Shown here: in pieces, positions 1 to 8,459 of the stretch
Numbering within the stretch: position 1 is the first letter of the stretch
Layout: the number at the start of each line of letters is the position of its first letter
Origin: Aeolococcus sp035552595
GTDB lineage: Bacteria > Chloroflexota > Dormibacteria > Aeolococcales > Aeolococcaceae
DNA: 64,000 nucleotides
Reading direction: 5' to 3'
Assembly (NCBI GenBank): GCA_035552595.1
Contig: DASZKZ010000035.1
Location: forward strand, 16,205 to 80,204
Notes under the pieces: generated by a model
What the model was told of the DNA's origin: nothing
Database searches by the model: none
What the model saw: only the letters and a program-made list of their open reading frames with translations
Translations under genes and position numbers: made by a program

Positions 1-353
1 ATGTAGAACCAGCTGACGGTCGACACCACCGGATTGGCCGAGAGCCGCATCACCGCGAGCAGAGCGCCCAGCGCCACCCCGACGGCCATGGCGATGGCGG
101 TCAGCTCGAGGGTGACGACGAGACCGCTCAGGATGCTCGGTTGCGTCAGCCAGTAGACGACGACATCCCAGTGCAGGGCGGGAGCGGCAGCCAGCTGATT
201 GATGAATCCCGCTACCAGGGCCAGCAGGATGACGGCAGTCACCCACCGCCAGGGATGACGCACGCCGATGGCCTTGATCGCCTCGGGACGAACAGCCAGG
301 TTCGCGGGCCCGGAGGGCGTCAGGCCCGGAGTGAGCTCCCCCGGCGGGTCCAC
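1..353 (-). CDS. Amino-acid ABC transporter permease, partial (cut by window edge)
   Basis: This is the first part (117 codons) of an inner-membrane permease that would pass amino acids delivered by the neighbouring binding protein. The frame opens at GTG (351-353) and runs off the left edge. After a polar N-terminus of about 36 residues there is a hydrophobic helix at roughly 37-56. A second, longer hydrophobic stretch at 74-103 (LVVTLELTAIAMAVGVALGA) resembles the start of the HisM-type permease core. It lies 42 nt after the binding-protein stop, so the two are almost certainly one operon. The ATPase gene is expected beyond the edge. The family is inferred from helix pattern and context. 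Confidence 0.8.
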   Translation of the reverse strand, partial: MDPPGELTPGLTPSGPANLAVRPEAIKAIGVRHPWRWVTAVILLALVAGFINQLAAAPALHWDVVVYWLTQPSILSGLVVTLELTAIAMAVGVALGALLAVMRLSANPVVSTVSWFY

Positions 354-395
354 GTTGGTGGTGTCAGCTGGTGCGGATGCTCGTGGCCACCCGCG

Positions 396-1382
396 TCAGT
401 ACGACGGCACGCACGTGGGACCGACGGAGCTGTTGTTGTTCAGGGCGACAGCGCTGCTGGTGATGGCGCCGCTGGCCACGTTCCAGTTCTTGAGGACCTG
501 CGCGTAGTACCCCTTGTCGATGAGGTACTTGATGGCATCGGTCAGTGGCTTGATCATGCCGCTGCCCTTGGCGATGGCGATTCCGTAGGGCGCCACGCTG
601 CACGGCTGGCCGGTGAGCTGAAGCTGCCCCTGGAGCACCTTGGTCTGATACTGGGCCACCGGCTGGTCGAGCCAACCGACCTGGGCGCGGCCTCCGGTGA
701 GCGCCGAATTGGCATCGGTCTGCTTGCCGAAGCTGGCCACGGTGATGTCCGACTTACCCGCCTTGGCGCAGTTGTCCGGGTCGCCTGCGATCGCGGTGCC
801 ATCCGGCTTCTTGCCCATGAAGCCCCACGCGTCGCTCTCCTCGGTGGTGCCGGTCTCGACCGCGACGGTCTTGCCACACAGATCGGATGCCTGGGTGACG
901 CTGGTGCCGCCCGTCTTGATCAACCACGCCTCTCCAGCCTGGTAGTAGGTGACGAAGTCGACTGTCTTCTCCCTTTCAGCCGTGGGGCTGAAGCTGGAGA
1001 CGCCGAGGTCATACCTGGTGCCGAGGTCGGGGATGATGGTGGCGAAATCGGCGTTGCTAATGACGAAGGGAATGCCGAGAACCGTGCTGAGCGCCTTGGC
1101 GAAGTCGATGTCCCATCCTTTGATCTGCCCCGAGGCTGGATCGATGAACTCATTGGGGGCGTAGGTGGCGTCAGTGGCCACCTGGATGGCTCCCTTCGAC
1201 TTGATCGCCGAGGGGACCTCGCTGGCGATGTTGGGCTGGACGGAGATGCCCGACGAGCCGCCCGCCGAGCTCGAGGAGGAGCCTGGCGTCCCGGAGGACC
1301 CGCAGGCGGCCACGATCAGCGTGGCGATCACCGCCAAGCCCGCCGCGGTGAGCCGGCGAGAACGGGTGATGGTCTGGCGCAT
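396..1382 (-). CDS. Polar amino-acid ABC transporter substrate-binding lipoprotein
   Basis: This 328-residue family-3 solute-binding protein captures amino acids outside the membrane. Residues 1-27 are a lipoprotein signal ending in the lipobox VAAC, followed by a Gly/Ser-rich linker. The body has the family pattern: VATDATYAPNEF near the mature start, GWDIDFAKAL for ligand-lobe folding, and DFATIIPDLGTRYDLGVSS before the hinge. The ATG at 1380-1382 was chosen because it gives the signal peptide and is preceded by AGGGGG (1390-1395) at 7-nt spacing. An in-frame extension up to 1847 is not credible. The exact substrate cannot be read from sequence. Confidence 0.93.
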   Translation of the reverse strand: MRQTITRSRRLTAAGLAVIATLIVAACGSSGTPGSSSSSAGGSSGISVQPNIASEVPSAIKSKGAIQVATDATYAPNEFIDPASGQIKGWDIDFAKALSTVLGIPFVISNADFATIIPDLGTRYDLGVSSFSPTAEREKTVDFVTYYQAGEAWLIKTGGTSVTQASDLCGKTVAVETGTTEESDAWGFMGKKPDGTAIAGDPDNCAKAGKSDITVASFGKQTDANSALTGGRAQVGWLDQPVAQYQTKVLQGQLQLTGQPCSVAPYGIAIAKGSGMIKPLTDAIKYLIDKGYYAQVLKNWNVASGAITSSAVALNNNSSVGPTCVPSY

Positions 1383-1560
1383 GTCAGGACCCCCTACGTC
1401 GATGCGTGATTGGGAATGGCGGCCGATGGGGATTTCAGGGCCGGCGTGGCGCCCCAGAATCCAGCGGAAGCTGCCGCCGGGGCGCATTGTGGACTCGCCC
1501 GCCGGGCACTGTCCACTGTGCGCGGACGGCCGAGACGGAGGTTCCGGCGGCGCCCCCTCA

Positions 1561-1566
1561 TAAGAT
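1561..1566 (+). promoter_or_regulatory. Putative -10 box TAAGAT, leaderless promoter of the flavin oxidase
   Basis: TAAGAT lies 6 nt before the GTG start at 1573, so transcription would begin at or next to the start codon. No clear -35 box is visible. Confidence 0.4.
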
Positions 1567-1572
1567 TGGACG

Positions 1573-2745
1573 GTGGAGCGGTACGACGTCGTCGTATGCG
1601 GACTCGGAGCGATGGGCAGCGCGACGGCATACCAGCTGGCCAAGCGTGGAACGCGCGTGCTCGGCATCGACCGGTTCGCGCCCCCGCACGCTCTGGGATC
1701 GACGCATGGGGACACGCGCATCACACGGCTGGCCATCGGAGAGGGACTGGAGTACGTGCCGCTGGCCATGCGCTCCCACCAACTGTGGCGGGAGGTCGAA
1801 CAGGAGACCGGCGCAGAGCTGCTGACCACCAACGGCGTCCTGATCATGGCCTCGCCGGGACTGCACGCGCATCACCATGGGAAGACGCACTTTCTTGAGA
1901 CAACCATCGAGGCGGCCGAGGCGTTCTCGATCGATCACGAGGTGCTGAACGCCGCGGAGATCAGCAGGCGATTCCCCCAGTTCGGGCTGCGCGGAGGTGA
2001 GACGGGATACTTCGAGCCCGGCGGAGGGTTCGTGCGCCCCGAGCGCGCGGTCGCTGCGCAGCTGGAGCTGGCCAAGCGGCATGGCGCCGCGATCCACTCG
2101 GGCGAGACGCTCGTGGACTTTGCTGATGACGGCGACGGCGTCAGCGTCACCACCTCCGGAGGCGCGTATTCAGCCGGTACCCTGGTCTTGGCGGCGGGCG
2201 CCTGGGTGGGCGAGATCCTCGGCGAGGCCTACGCCGCCCAGTTCGCGGTCACCAGGCAGCTCATGCACTGGTACGCGGTGGCCGGGGCGGTGGGCGAGTA
2301 CCTGCCGGAGCGATTTCCGGCATTCATCTGGGATGACCCCGCCGGTGGCTTCTATGGTTTCCCGGCGGTCGACGGAGGCGCCGGTGGTGTCAAGGTGGCG
2401 GCCGAGGCCGACATCCGGTGTGCGACAGTTGCCGACGTGCGCCGAGATGTGAGCGCCGCCGAACGCTTCCATCTCTACGACAGCGTCATCAAGGATCGCC
2501 TGCCCGGGTTGGCCCGTGACTGCGTCAAGGTGGTGACCTGCGTGTACACCACCACGCCCGACGGGGACTTCGTGGTCGACCGCCATCCGGGGCATGGTTC
2601 GGTGATCATCTGTTCCGCCTGCTCCGGCCACGGATTCAAGCATTCCGCCGCCATCGGCGAGGCGGTCGCGGCGGAGCTTGTCGGCGAGCGTCCGCTCGTC
2701 GACCTGAGCGCATTCTCGTTTGAGAGGCTGCTGCGGACCCGGTAA
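1573..2745 (+). CDS. FAD-dependent amine oxidase (N-methyltryptophan/sarcosine oxidase family)
   Basis: This 390-residue DAO-family flavoenzyme should oxidise an N-methylated or secondary amino acid, releasing formaldehyde and hydrogen peroxide. The N-terminus carries the dinucleotide-binding glycines (GLGAMGSATAYQLAKRG). The motif GSTHGDTRITR at about 43-53 is typical of monomeric sarcosine/N-methyltryptophan oxidases. CVYTTTPDGDF near residue 320 contains the Cys that binds FAD covalently in that family. The length matches the family (about 370-390). It is divergent from the amino-acid transporter operon, so the two may serve one catabolic purpose, but that is inference. The substrate is not determined. 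Confidence 0.88.
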   Translation: MERYDVVVCGLGAMGSATAYQLAKRGTRVLGIDRFAPPHALGSTHGDTRITRLAIGEGLEYVPLAMRSHQLWREVEQETGAELLTTNGVLIMASPGLHAHHHGKTHFLETTIEAAEAFSIDHEVLNAAEISRRFPQFGLRGGETGYFEPGGGFVRPERAVAAQLELAKRHGAAIHSGETLVDFADDGDGVSVTTSGGAYSAGTLVLAAGAWVGEILGEAYAAQFAVTRQLMHWYAVAGAVGEYLPERFPAFIWDDPAGGFYGFPAVDGGAGGVKVAAEADIRCATVADVRRDVSAAERFHLYDSVIKDRLPGLARDCVKVVTCVYTTTPDGDFVVDRHPGHGSVIICSACSGHGFKHSAAIGEAVAAELVGERPLVDLSAFSFERLLRTR

Positions 2746-2754
2746 ACGAACAGG

Positions 2755-2826
2755 CTGGGGAGGAAGGATTCGAACCTTCGAATGCCGGATCCAAAGTCCG
2801 GTGCCTTACCACTTGGCGACTCCCCA
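2755..2826 (-). tRNA. tRNA-Gln (anticodon TTG)
   Basis: Read on the minus strand, the 72 nt fold as a cloverleaf: acceptor TGGGGAG/CTCCCCA, D arm with AAGTGGTAAGG, anticodon stem CCGGA/TCCGG with loop CTTTGGA, and T loop TTCGAAT. The anticodon is TTG. The discriminator is G, and the 3' CCA is not encoded (GCC follows). Confidence 0.96.
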
Positions 2827-2894
2827 GCGCGCGCACCGATGGTAACCCGGGGCAGAAACGGGGCATGTCGAGCCGGTGATGCGAGACTTCCACC

Positions 2895-3389
2895 GTGACG
2901 CAGGCGCTGTCGACGGGTCCTGAGCTGGCCGGCTACCGCCGGCCGTCCCCGCGCTTGTGGATGGCGCGGCAGGTATCGCTCGGGCTGGTCGCCGTGCCGC
3001 TCAGCCTGGCCGCGCTCGTCCCCGCCTGGGTGTTCGGTTCGGCTGCCGCCGGCGTGCCCGCGATCGTCGGCGTGGCCGTCATCGTGTCGGTCGCCTGGCT
3101 GGTGTTGCGCGGTCGCTTTCGCTCCTGGGGCTACCTGGAGCGCGCCGACGACCTGGTGGTGCGGCGCGGCCTGATCTTCCGGCAGGTGACAGTGGTTCCG
3201 TACGGGCGCATGCAGTTCATCGATGTCAGCGCCGGTCCGATCGACCGCCTGTTCGGCCTGGCCACCGTGCAGCTGCACACCGCCGCGGCGGCGAGCGACG
3301 CACGCATCCCCGGTCTCGAGCAAGCCGAGGCGGACCGCCTGCGCGACCGTCTGGCGTCCCTTGGCGAGGCCCAGGCCACCGGCCTGTGA
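2895..3389 (+). CDS. PH-domain membrane protein, YdbS-like
   Basis: This 164-residue protein has two adjacent hydrophobic helices (about residues 28-75), followed by one bacterial PH (bPH2) domain with the typical pattern RADDLVVRRGLIF...VPYGRMQFIDVSAGPIDRLFGLATVQLHT. The start is GTG. The stop shares one base with the ATG of the next gene, giving the classical ydbS-ydbT pair. Proteins of this pair are membrane-anchored and of poorly defined role. No catalytic residues are apparent. Confidence 0.88.
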   Translation: MTQALSTGPELAGYRRPSPRLWMARQVSLGLVAVPLSLAALVPAWVFGSAAAGVPAIVGVAVIVSVAWLVLRGRFRSWGYLERADDLVVRRGLIFRQVTVVPYGRMQFIDVSAGPIDRLFGLATVQLHTAAAASDARIPGLEQAEADRLRDRLASLGEAQATGL

Positions 3390-4705
3390 TGGAGTCGCTG
3401 CCGGCCGCACCTCCGCCAGCGCGGGGTGAGACCGACTGGACCAGGCTGCACCCGCTCTCCCCGGTGGTGCGCGTCGGGAGCGCCGTGGCAGTGCTTGTCC
3501 TGTTCAGCACTCAGTTCGACACCGGGAGACGCCGAGGCTTTCCATGGGAGAGTGTGGTGCTCCTCGTCCTGGGCGTGGTCGCCGGGATCGTCTCCTGGCT
3601 GGTGACGCGCTGGCGGGTTCATGACGGCGACCTGCAGATCACCACGGGCCTGATCCGGCGGCAGTCGATCCGCGTGCCCCTCTCGCGCATCCAGGCGATC
3701 GACGTGATCGCACCGGTGGTCGCGCGCGTCCTGGGACTGGCCGAGGTTCGCGTGGTTGTGGCCGGGCGCGGGACTGGACGCACACGCCTGGCCTACCTGG
3801 GATCAGGCGAGGTGCAGCGTGTGCGCGCCATGCTCCTGGCGCTAGCGCATGGCCTGGCCTCAGAGACACCCGAGCCGCCCGCGCAGTCACTCCTGCGCAT
3901 CGACAACGGGCGCGTGATCTTCGCCACCCTTCTCACCGCGCCGGTCAACCTGCTCATCGCCATCGCTGTCCTCGCCGGCATCACCAGCCTTCTGGTACCT
4001 CACGGTGCCGCCACGGCGACGATCGCCGTGCCGGCGCTGGTGGGCGTGGTGCCGGAGGTTTTTCGCCGGTTCAACGCCGTGTACGACTTCGAGTTGTCTG
4101 AAGCCGCCGATGGCCTGAGGCTGAGCCGCGGCCTGCTCCAGACCCGGACCGAGACCATCCCGTTCGGGCGGATCCAGGCGGTGCGATGGGTGGAACCGCT
4201 GCTGTGGCGTCAGTTCGGCTGGGTCCGGCTCGAGGTCGACGTGGCCCGGCAGCGGGGCAGCCAGCAGCGCGAAGAGGGGAGCTCGCAGCTCTCCCGCACC
4301 CTTCTGCCTGTGGGAGAGCGCGACCACGCCGCCTGGCTGCTCCAGCGGGTGCTTCCCGGCGCTGTGCCCATCCCGCCGCCGGGCTCGAGACCACCATTGC
4401 GCGCCGCGGTGCGTACGCCGCTCTCGTATCACCTCCTCGCCTTCTGGGACGATCGCGGCCGCCATGCACTGGCGCGCACCGGTCGCGTCCGCCCGCAGGT
4501 GGTTGTGGTGCCGATGGAGAAGGTCCAGAGTGTCCGGCTGCGCCAGGGCCCCCTGCAGCGGTGGTTGCGCCTGGCCACCGTGCATATCGACACTGCCGGT
4601 CGGGGATGGCAGGCTGAGGCGATCTGTCGCGACGAGTTGGAGGCGGACTCGCTCCTCTGGCGGCTCACTGATCTGGCCCGCGAGGCGCGGGGAAGGCAGC
4701 GGTAA
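3389..4705 (+). CDS. PH-domain membrane protein, YdbT-like
   Basis: This 438-residue partner of the preceding gene starts at the ATG overlapping its TGA by one base. It contains about four hydrophobic helices in two pairs (about residues 30-75 and 185-220). Three bPH2-type repeats are recognisable by the recurring signature in which an arginine-rich strand leads to a hydrophobic turn: IRVPLSRIQAIDVIAP, TETIPFGRIQAVRWVEP and VVVPMEKVQSVRLRQGPLQR. Repeated PH modules are normal for YdbT. An in-frame extension to 2957 is excluded because it would overlap the whole upstream gene. Confidence 0.87.
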   Translation: MESLPAAPPPARGETDWTRLHPLSPVVRVGSAVAVLVLFSTQFDTGRRRGFPWESVVLLVLGVVAGIVSWLVTRWRVHDGDLQITTGLIRRQSIRVPLSRIQAIDVIAPVVARVLGLAEVRVVVAGRGTGRTRLAYLGSGEVQRVRAMLLALAHGLASETPEPPAQSLLRIDNGRVIFATLLTAPVNLLIAIAVLAGITSLLVPHGAATATIAVPALVGVVPEVFRRFNAVYDFELSEAADGLRLSRGLLQTRTETIPFGRIQAVRWVEPLLWRQFGWVRLEVDVARQRGSQQREEGSSQLSRTLLPVGERDHAAWLLQRVLPGAVPIPPPGSRPPLRAAVRTPLSYHLLAFWDDRGRHALARTGRVRPQVVVVPMEKVQSVRLRQGPLQRWLRLATVHIDTAGRGWQAEAICRDELEADSLLWRLTDLAREARGRQR

Positions 4706-4724
4706 CGACGGTCGTTGCGAGGGG

Positions 4725-4754
4725 TTGTGCCACTGGTTTGTGTGGTTATACAAT
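4725..4754 (+). promoter_or_regulatory. Promoter TTGTGC-18-TACAAT before the HNH gene
   Basis: TTGTGC (4725-4730) and TACAAT (4749-4754) are 18 nt apart. The GTG at 4761 begins 6 nt after the -10 box, so the expected transcription start coincides with the start codon. Confidence 0.5.
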
Positions 4755-4760
4755 CCTGTG

Positions 4761-5993
4761 GTGGCAACTTCAGCAGCGGCGGTGATGCCGGCGACCTCCG
4801 CGGTGGCCATGGACGGCCGCGGCGCTGATGGCGGCGGGCGGGGGCCGCGGCTGCTGGCTCTGGCGGTTGAGGCGTTCGACGCCGCCGACCTCGGAGCAGT
4901 CGACGGAGACGTCCTCTCCGAGGAGCTGATCGCGATGCGGCAGGGCATCGATCGGCTCGAGGCGCAGTTCAGCCGCCGGCTGGTGCGGTTCGATCTGGTG
5001 CGAGGGTACGAGACCTCGGGAGCGGCCGACCTGATCTCCTGGTTGCGACGGGCCTGCCGCATGGGCACCAGCGCCGCCGCCCGTCGGCTGCACCTGGCGC
5101 GCCAGCTCACCGAGCTGCCCGAGACGGAGGCCGCCTGGCGTAGCGGCGCCATCAGCACCGGCCATGCGGCGGTCATTGGTCGGACGGTGGATGAGATGGG
5201 GGACGACGGCGCGCGCGTCGCGGAGCCAACCTTGCTCGAGGCCGCAGACCAGATGAATCCCGGCCACGTGTGGCTGCTCGGCCAGCGATTGAGGCACTCC
5301 TTGGACCGCGAGCGCGCTCTTGCCGATACCAACGCCATGTACGCCCGCCGCCGCCTGCATCTCACCAGGGGGCTGGACGGCGCGCTCACCATCGACGGGC
5401 TCGTCGACCCCGAGGCCGGAGCAATTCTGCGCACCGCGATCGACGCTCTCACTCGCCCGCTACCCGGCGACGAGCGGATCGCCCCGCAGAGACGCGCCGA
5501 CGCCCTGGTGGAGCTGGCCCGGCGGCAACTGGATGGCGGCGCCCTCCAAGCGTCGGGTGGTCAGCGTCCTCATCTCAGCGTCGTGGTGCCGGCGGCGGCG
5601 CTGCGTCATGAGGTGGGGGCCTCACCTGCCGAGCTCGAGTGGGCCGGCCCGATCGCCGACGACACGGCGCGGCGTTTGGGGTGTGATGCGGTGTGCTCGA
5701 CGGTGGAGGTCGACGAAGAGGGCATGCCCATGACCGTGGGGAGAGCGACGCGAACGGTGCCCCCCAGCATCCGGCGGGCCCTGGTGGTGCGGGACCGCGG
5801 CTGCCGCTTCCCTGGCTGCGATCGGCCGCCCGCCTGGACCGACGGGCACCACCTCGTGCATTGGGCTGACGGGGGCGAGACCGCGCTGGAGAATCTGGTG
5901 CTTCTCTGTCGTCCCCACCACCGCCTCGTCCACGAGCAAGGGTGGACGCTGCGTCGCGACGACGATGGGGAGCTCGTGGCGGCGCCTCCATAG
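4761..5993 (+). CDS. DUF222/HNH endonuclease-domain protein
   Basis: This protein of about 410 residues has an N-terminal helical DUF222-type region (LSEELIAMRQGIDRLEAQFSRR) and a C-terminal HNH nuclease motif. The motif begins CRFPGCDRP, continues through HHLVHWADGGET and ends LCRPHHRLVHE. Cys pairs (CRFPGC and LLCRPHH) are placed as in metal-binding HNH domains. Such genes are abundant, often multicopy, in high-GC bacteria, and their function is unknown. The start is uncertain: GTG 4758, GTG 4761 and ATG 4785 are all in frame. GTG 4761 is preferred because it lies at the predicted transcription start. The upstream extension to 4464 overlaps the previous gene and is rejected. Confidence 0.85.
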   Translation: MATSAAAVMPATSAVAMDGRGADGGGRGPRLLALAVEAFDAADLGAVDGDVLSEELIAMRQGIDRLEAQFSRRLVRFDLVRGYETSGAADLISWLRRACRMGTSAAARRLHLARQLTELPETEAAWRSGAISTGHAAVIGRTVDEMGDDGARVAEPTLLEAADQMNPGHVWLLGQRLRHSLDRERALADTNAMYARRRLHLTRGLDGALTIDGLVDPEAGAILRTAIDALTRPLPGDERIAPQRRADALVELARRQLDGGALQASGGQRPHLSVVVPAAALRHEVGASPAELEWAGPIADDTARRLGCDAVCSTVEVDEEGMPMTVGRATRTVPPSIRRALVVRDRGCRFPGCDRPPAWTDGHHLVHWADGGETALENLVLLCRPHHRLVHEQGWTLRRDDDGELVAAPP

Positions 5994-6059
5994 GTTGGTG
6001 AGGGCGCCGGTCCGGCAGCCGGTCGGGCAGGGGTGGGCGCTGGCTTGGCGGGTGGCCCG

Positions 6060-6065
6060 TATACT
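6060..6065 (+). promoter_or_regulatory. Putative -10 box TATACT, leaderless promoter of glmU
   Basis: TATACT is followed by exactly 8 nt and then the ATG of glmU at 6074. There is no Shine-Dalgarno sequence between them. Confidence 0.5.
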
Positions 6066-6073
6066 CGGCCCAC

Positions 6074-7453
6074 ATGGCCGACGGTCCGCGGGCAGTGATC
6101 CTCGCCGCCGGAGCGGGCACGAGGATGCGCAGCGCCACCCCCAAGGTGCTCCACCCGCTGGCAGGCCGCGCCCTCATCGATCACGTCATCGATGCCGCGG
6201 TCGCGGTCACGGGACGGCCTCCCGTTGTGGTGGTGGGGCCGGGTCGTGCCGACGTGGTTGAAGCTATCGGAGATCGGGCCGAGTGCGTCGAGCAGGCTGA
6301 ACCCCGCGGCACGGGAGACGCCCTCAGGTCCGTGCCCGAGCGCCTCCGTGAGGGTGGGGAGGTGCTCGTCCTCTCCGGTGACGTGCCCCTGGTGCGTGCC
6401 CAGACCCTGGGGCGCCTGATCGACCACCACCGGGGCTGCCGAGCAGCCGCCACCCTCCTGACCGCGATGCCCGCCAATCCCCGCGGCCTCGGTCGGGTCT
6501 ACCGTGATCCCGAGACGGGGCGGGTGGTGCGAACCATCGAAGAGCGCGACCTCCCGTCCGGCGTCCATGCACCCCCGGAAGTCGGTGCTGGGGTCTATGT
6601 GTTCGATGGAGCTCAGCTGTGGCCAGCGCTGGCGCGCATAAGGAATGACAACGCTCAGGGCGAGTACTACCTACCCGACGTCCTTCCGCTGCTCAGCGGC
6701 CACGTCGAAGCCATGCTTCTTGACGATCCGGACGAGGCGCTTGGGATCAATGACCGATCGCAGCTGGCAGCCGCCGAATCGGTCCTCCGCCTCCGCGTGC
6801 TCGAGCTCCTCATGGACGCCGGGGTGACCATCGAGGATCCCTCGACCACGTACATCGATGCGACTGTTCGGGTAGGACGCGACTCGGTGATCCGTCCCAT
6901 GTCCTTGCTGCGCGGCGAGACGATCCTGGGAGACGGTTGCGAGATCGGACCGCTCGCGCACCTTCGCGACGTTGTGGCCGGTGACCGAGTGACTGTCGGC
7001 GCATCCCATCTGGAGGCGTGCGAGCTCGGAGACGGGGTGGCGATCGGTTCCTTCAACCGGGTGCGACCGGGCAGCGTCCTGGCTGCCGGCGTATCGTTGG
7101 GCACTCACGCCGAGATCAAAAACAGCCGTCTGGGCGCCGGCAGCCGCGTCAACCACTTCTCGTGCGTGCTCGACAGCGACGTGGGCGCCAGAGTCAATGT
7201 GGGAGCCGGTACGGTGACCTGCAACTTCGACGGCGAGACCAAGCAGCGCACCGTCATCGAGGATGATGTCTTCGTGGGCACGAACAGCACGCTGGTGGCG
7301 CCCCTGGTCATCCGCCGGGGTGCCTACATCGCTGCAGGTTCCTTGGTCAACGAGGACGTCCCCGAGGACGCTCTGGCGGTGGGGCGGGCCCGGCAACGCA
7401 ACATTCCGGGCTGGGCGGCGCGCCGCCGCCGCCAGGAGGGGTTGCCGGAGTGA
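6074..7453 (+). CDS. glmU: Bifunctional UDP-GlcNAc pyrophosphorylase / glucosamine-1-P acetyltransferase
   Basis: GlmU makes UDP-N-acetylglucosamine, the entry point to peptidoglycan. The 459 residues match the family length. The N-terminal uridylyltransferase domain has the signature LAAGAGTRMRSATPKVLH at about residues 9-26, with GTGDALRS for nucleotide binding and VLSGDVPL near residue 100. The C-terminal half is a left-handed beta-helix of hexapeptide repeats ending VNVGAGTVTCNFDGETKQRT, the acetyltransferase site. The last four bases overlap the GTG of prs, the usual glmU-prs pairing. Confidence 0.97.
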   Translation: MADGPRAVILAAGAGTRMRSATPKVLHPLAGRALIDHVIDAAVAVTGRPPVVVVGPGRADVVEAIGDRAECVEQAEPRGTGDALRSVPERLREGGEVLVLSGDVPLVRAQTLGRLIDHHRGCRAAATLLTAMPANPRGLGRVYRDPETGRVVRTIEERDLPSGVHAPPEVGAGVYVFDGAQLWPALARIRNDNAQGEYYLPDVLPLLSGHVEAMLLDDPDEALGINDRSQLAAAESVLRLRVLELLMDAGVTIEDPSTTYIDATVRVGRDSVIRPMSLLRGETILGDGCEIGPLAHLRDVVAGDRVTVGASHLEACELGDGVAIGSFNRVRPGSVLAAGVSLGTHAEIKNSRLGAGSRVNHFSCVLDSDVGARVNVGAGTVTCNFDGETKQRTVIEDDVFVGTNSTLVAPLVIRRGAYIAAGSLVNEDVPEDALAVGRARQRNIPGWAARRRRQEGLPE

Positions 7454-8415
7454 CCGAGCCGTATCAATTCGGCGACCTCATGCTGCTCAGCGGTACCGGT
7501 AACCCGGAGTTGAGCGAGAAGATCGCTCGCGAGATCGATCTACCTCTCGCCAGCATGGAGATCACACGCTTCGCGGATGGCGAATTCGACGTCAAGATCG
7601 CGGAATCCGTTCGTGGTCGCGATCTCTTCCTCATCCAGCCGACGTGCGCACCCGTCAGCGACAACCTCATCCAACTCTTTGTCATCCTCGACGCGCTCCG
7701 CCGAGCGTCGGCGTCGAGGATCACCGCCGTCATCCCGTACTACGGCTACCAGCGCAAAGAGAAGAAGACGCAGCCTCGCGACCCCATCAGCGCCAAGCTC
7801 ATGGCCAACATCATCGAGCTCGCCGGCGCCAACAGGGTGATCGCCGTGGATCTCCACGCCGAGGCGATCCAGGGGTTCTTCGATATTCCTGTCGACGCTC
7901 TGACCGCCACCAAGATACTCGCGCGGCGAGTTCGGGAGCGTCACGGCCACAACGTCGTGGTGGTTTCGCCCGACACCGGCGGCGCGCTCCGGGCGCGGCG
8001 TTTAGGACGCATCCTGGACGCTCCGATCGCGATCGTGGACAAGCGCCGGCCGCGAGACGATACCGTCGAGGTCATCAATGTCATCGGTGATGTCGACGGT
8101 CTGCACTGCATCATCGTCGACGACCTGATCAGCACCGGCTCGACGCTGGCCAACGCCGCCATTGCGCTTCGGGCCAAAGGTGCAACTGGTGTCGACGTGG
8201 TGGCCACCCATGGTGTGCTCACCGATGGTGCTCTCACACTCCTCCACGAGGCGCCCATCGACGAGATCTGCATCACCGACACGATCCCGCTACCGGGTGG
8301 CGCGCGTAGCTTCGATGATCATCCCAGGCTGCGTGTGCTCAGCGTTGCACCCCTGATCGCGGAGGCGATTGTCCGCGTCCACGAAGGCCGTAGCGTCAGC
8401 GAGCTGTTCCGGTGA
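7450..8415 (+). CDS. prs: Ribose-phosphate pyrophosphokinase
   Basis: Prs converts ribose-5-phosphate and ATP to PRPP for nucleotide, His and Trp synthesis. The 321 residues are the usual length. Recognisable elements are GNPELSEKIAREIDLPLASMEI at the N-terminus, the ATP loop DALRRASASRITAVIPYYGYQRKEKK, the metal-binding DLHAEAIQGFFDIPVD and the PRPP loop VDDLISTGSTLANAA. The GTG start overlaps the glmU stop (GTGA), implying translational coupling. Confidence 0.97.
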   Translation: MTEPYQFGDLMLLSGTGNPELSEKIAREIDLPLASMEITRFADGEFDVKIAESVRGRDLFLIQPTCAPVSDNLIQLFVILDALRRASASRITAVIPYYGYQRKEKKTQPRDPISAKLMANIIELAGANRVIAVDLHAEAIQGFFDIPVDALTATKILARRVRERHGHNVVVVSPDTGGALRARRLGRILDAPIAIVDKRRPRDDTVEVINVIGDVDGLHCIIVDDLISTGSTLANAAIALRAKGATGVDVVATHGVLTDGALTLLHEAPIDEICITDTIPLPGGARSFDDHPRLRVLSVAPLIAEAIVRVHEGRSVSELFR

Positions 8416-8459
8416 CCGCACCATCAGAGTCGCGCTGAGGGCATGGGCAACAGATTGCG

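Noticed and set aside
396..1847. 483-codon form of the binding protein
   Set aside because: The extension precedes the lipoprotein signal peptide. The ATG at 1382 has a good ribosome site.
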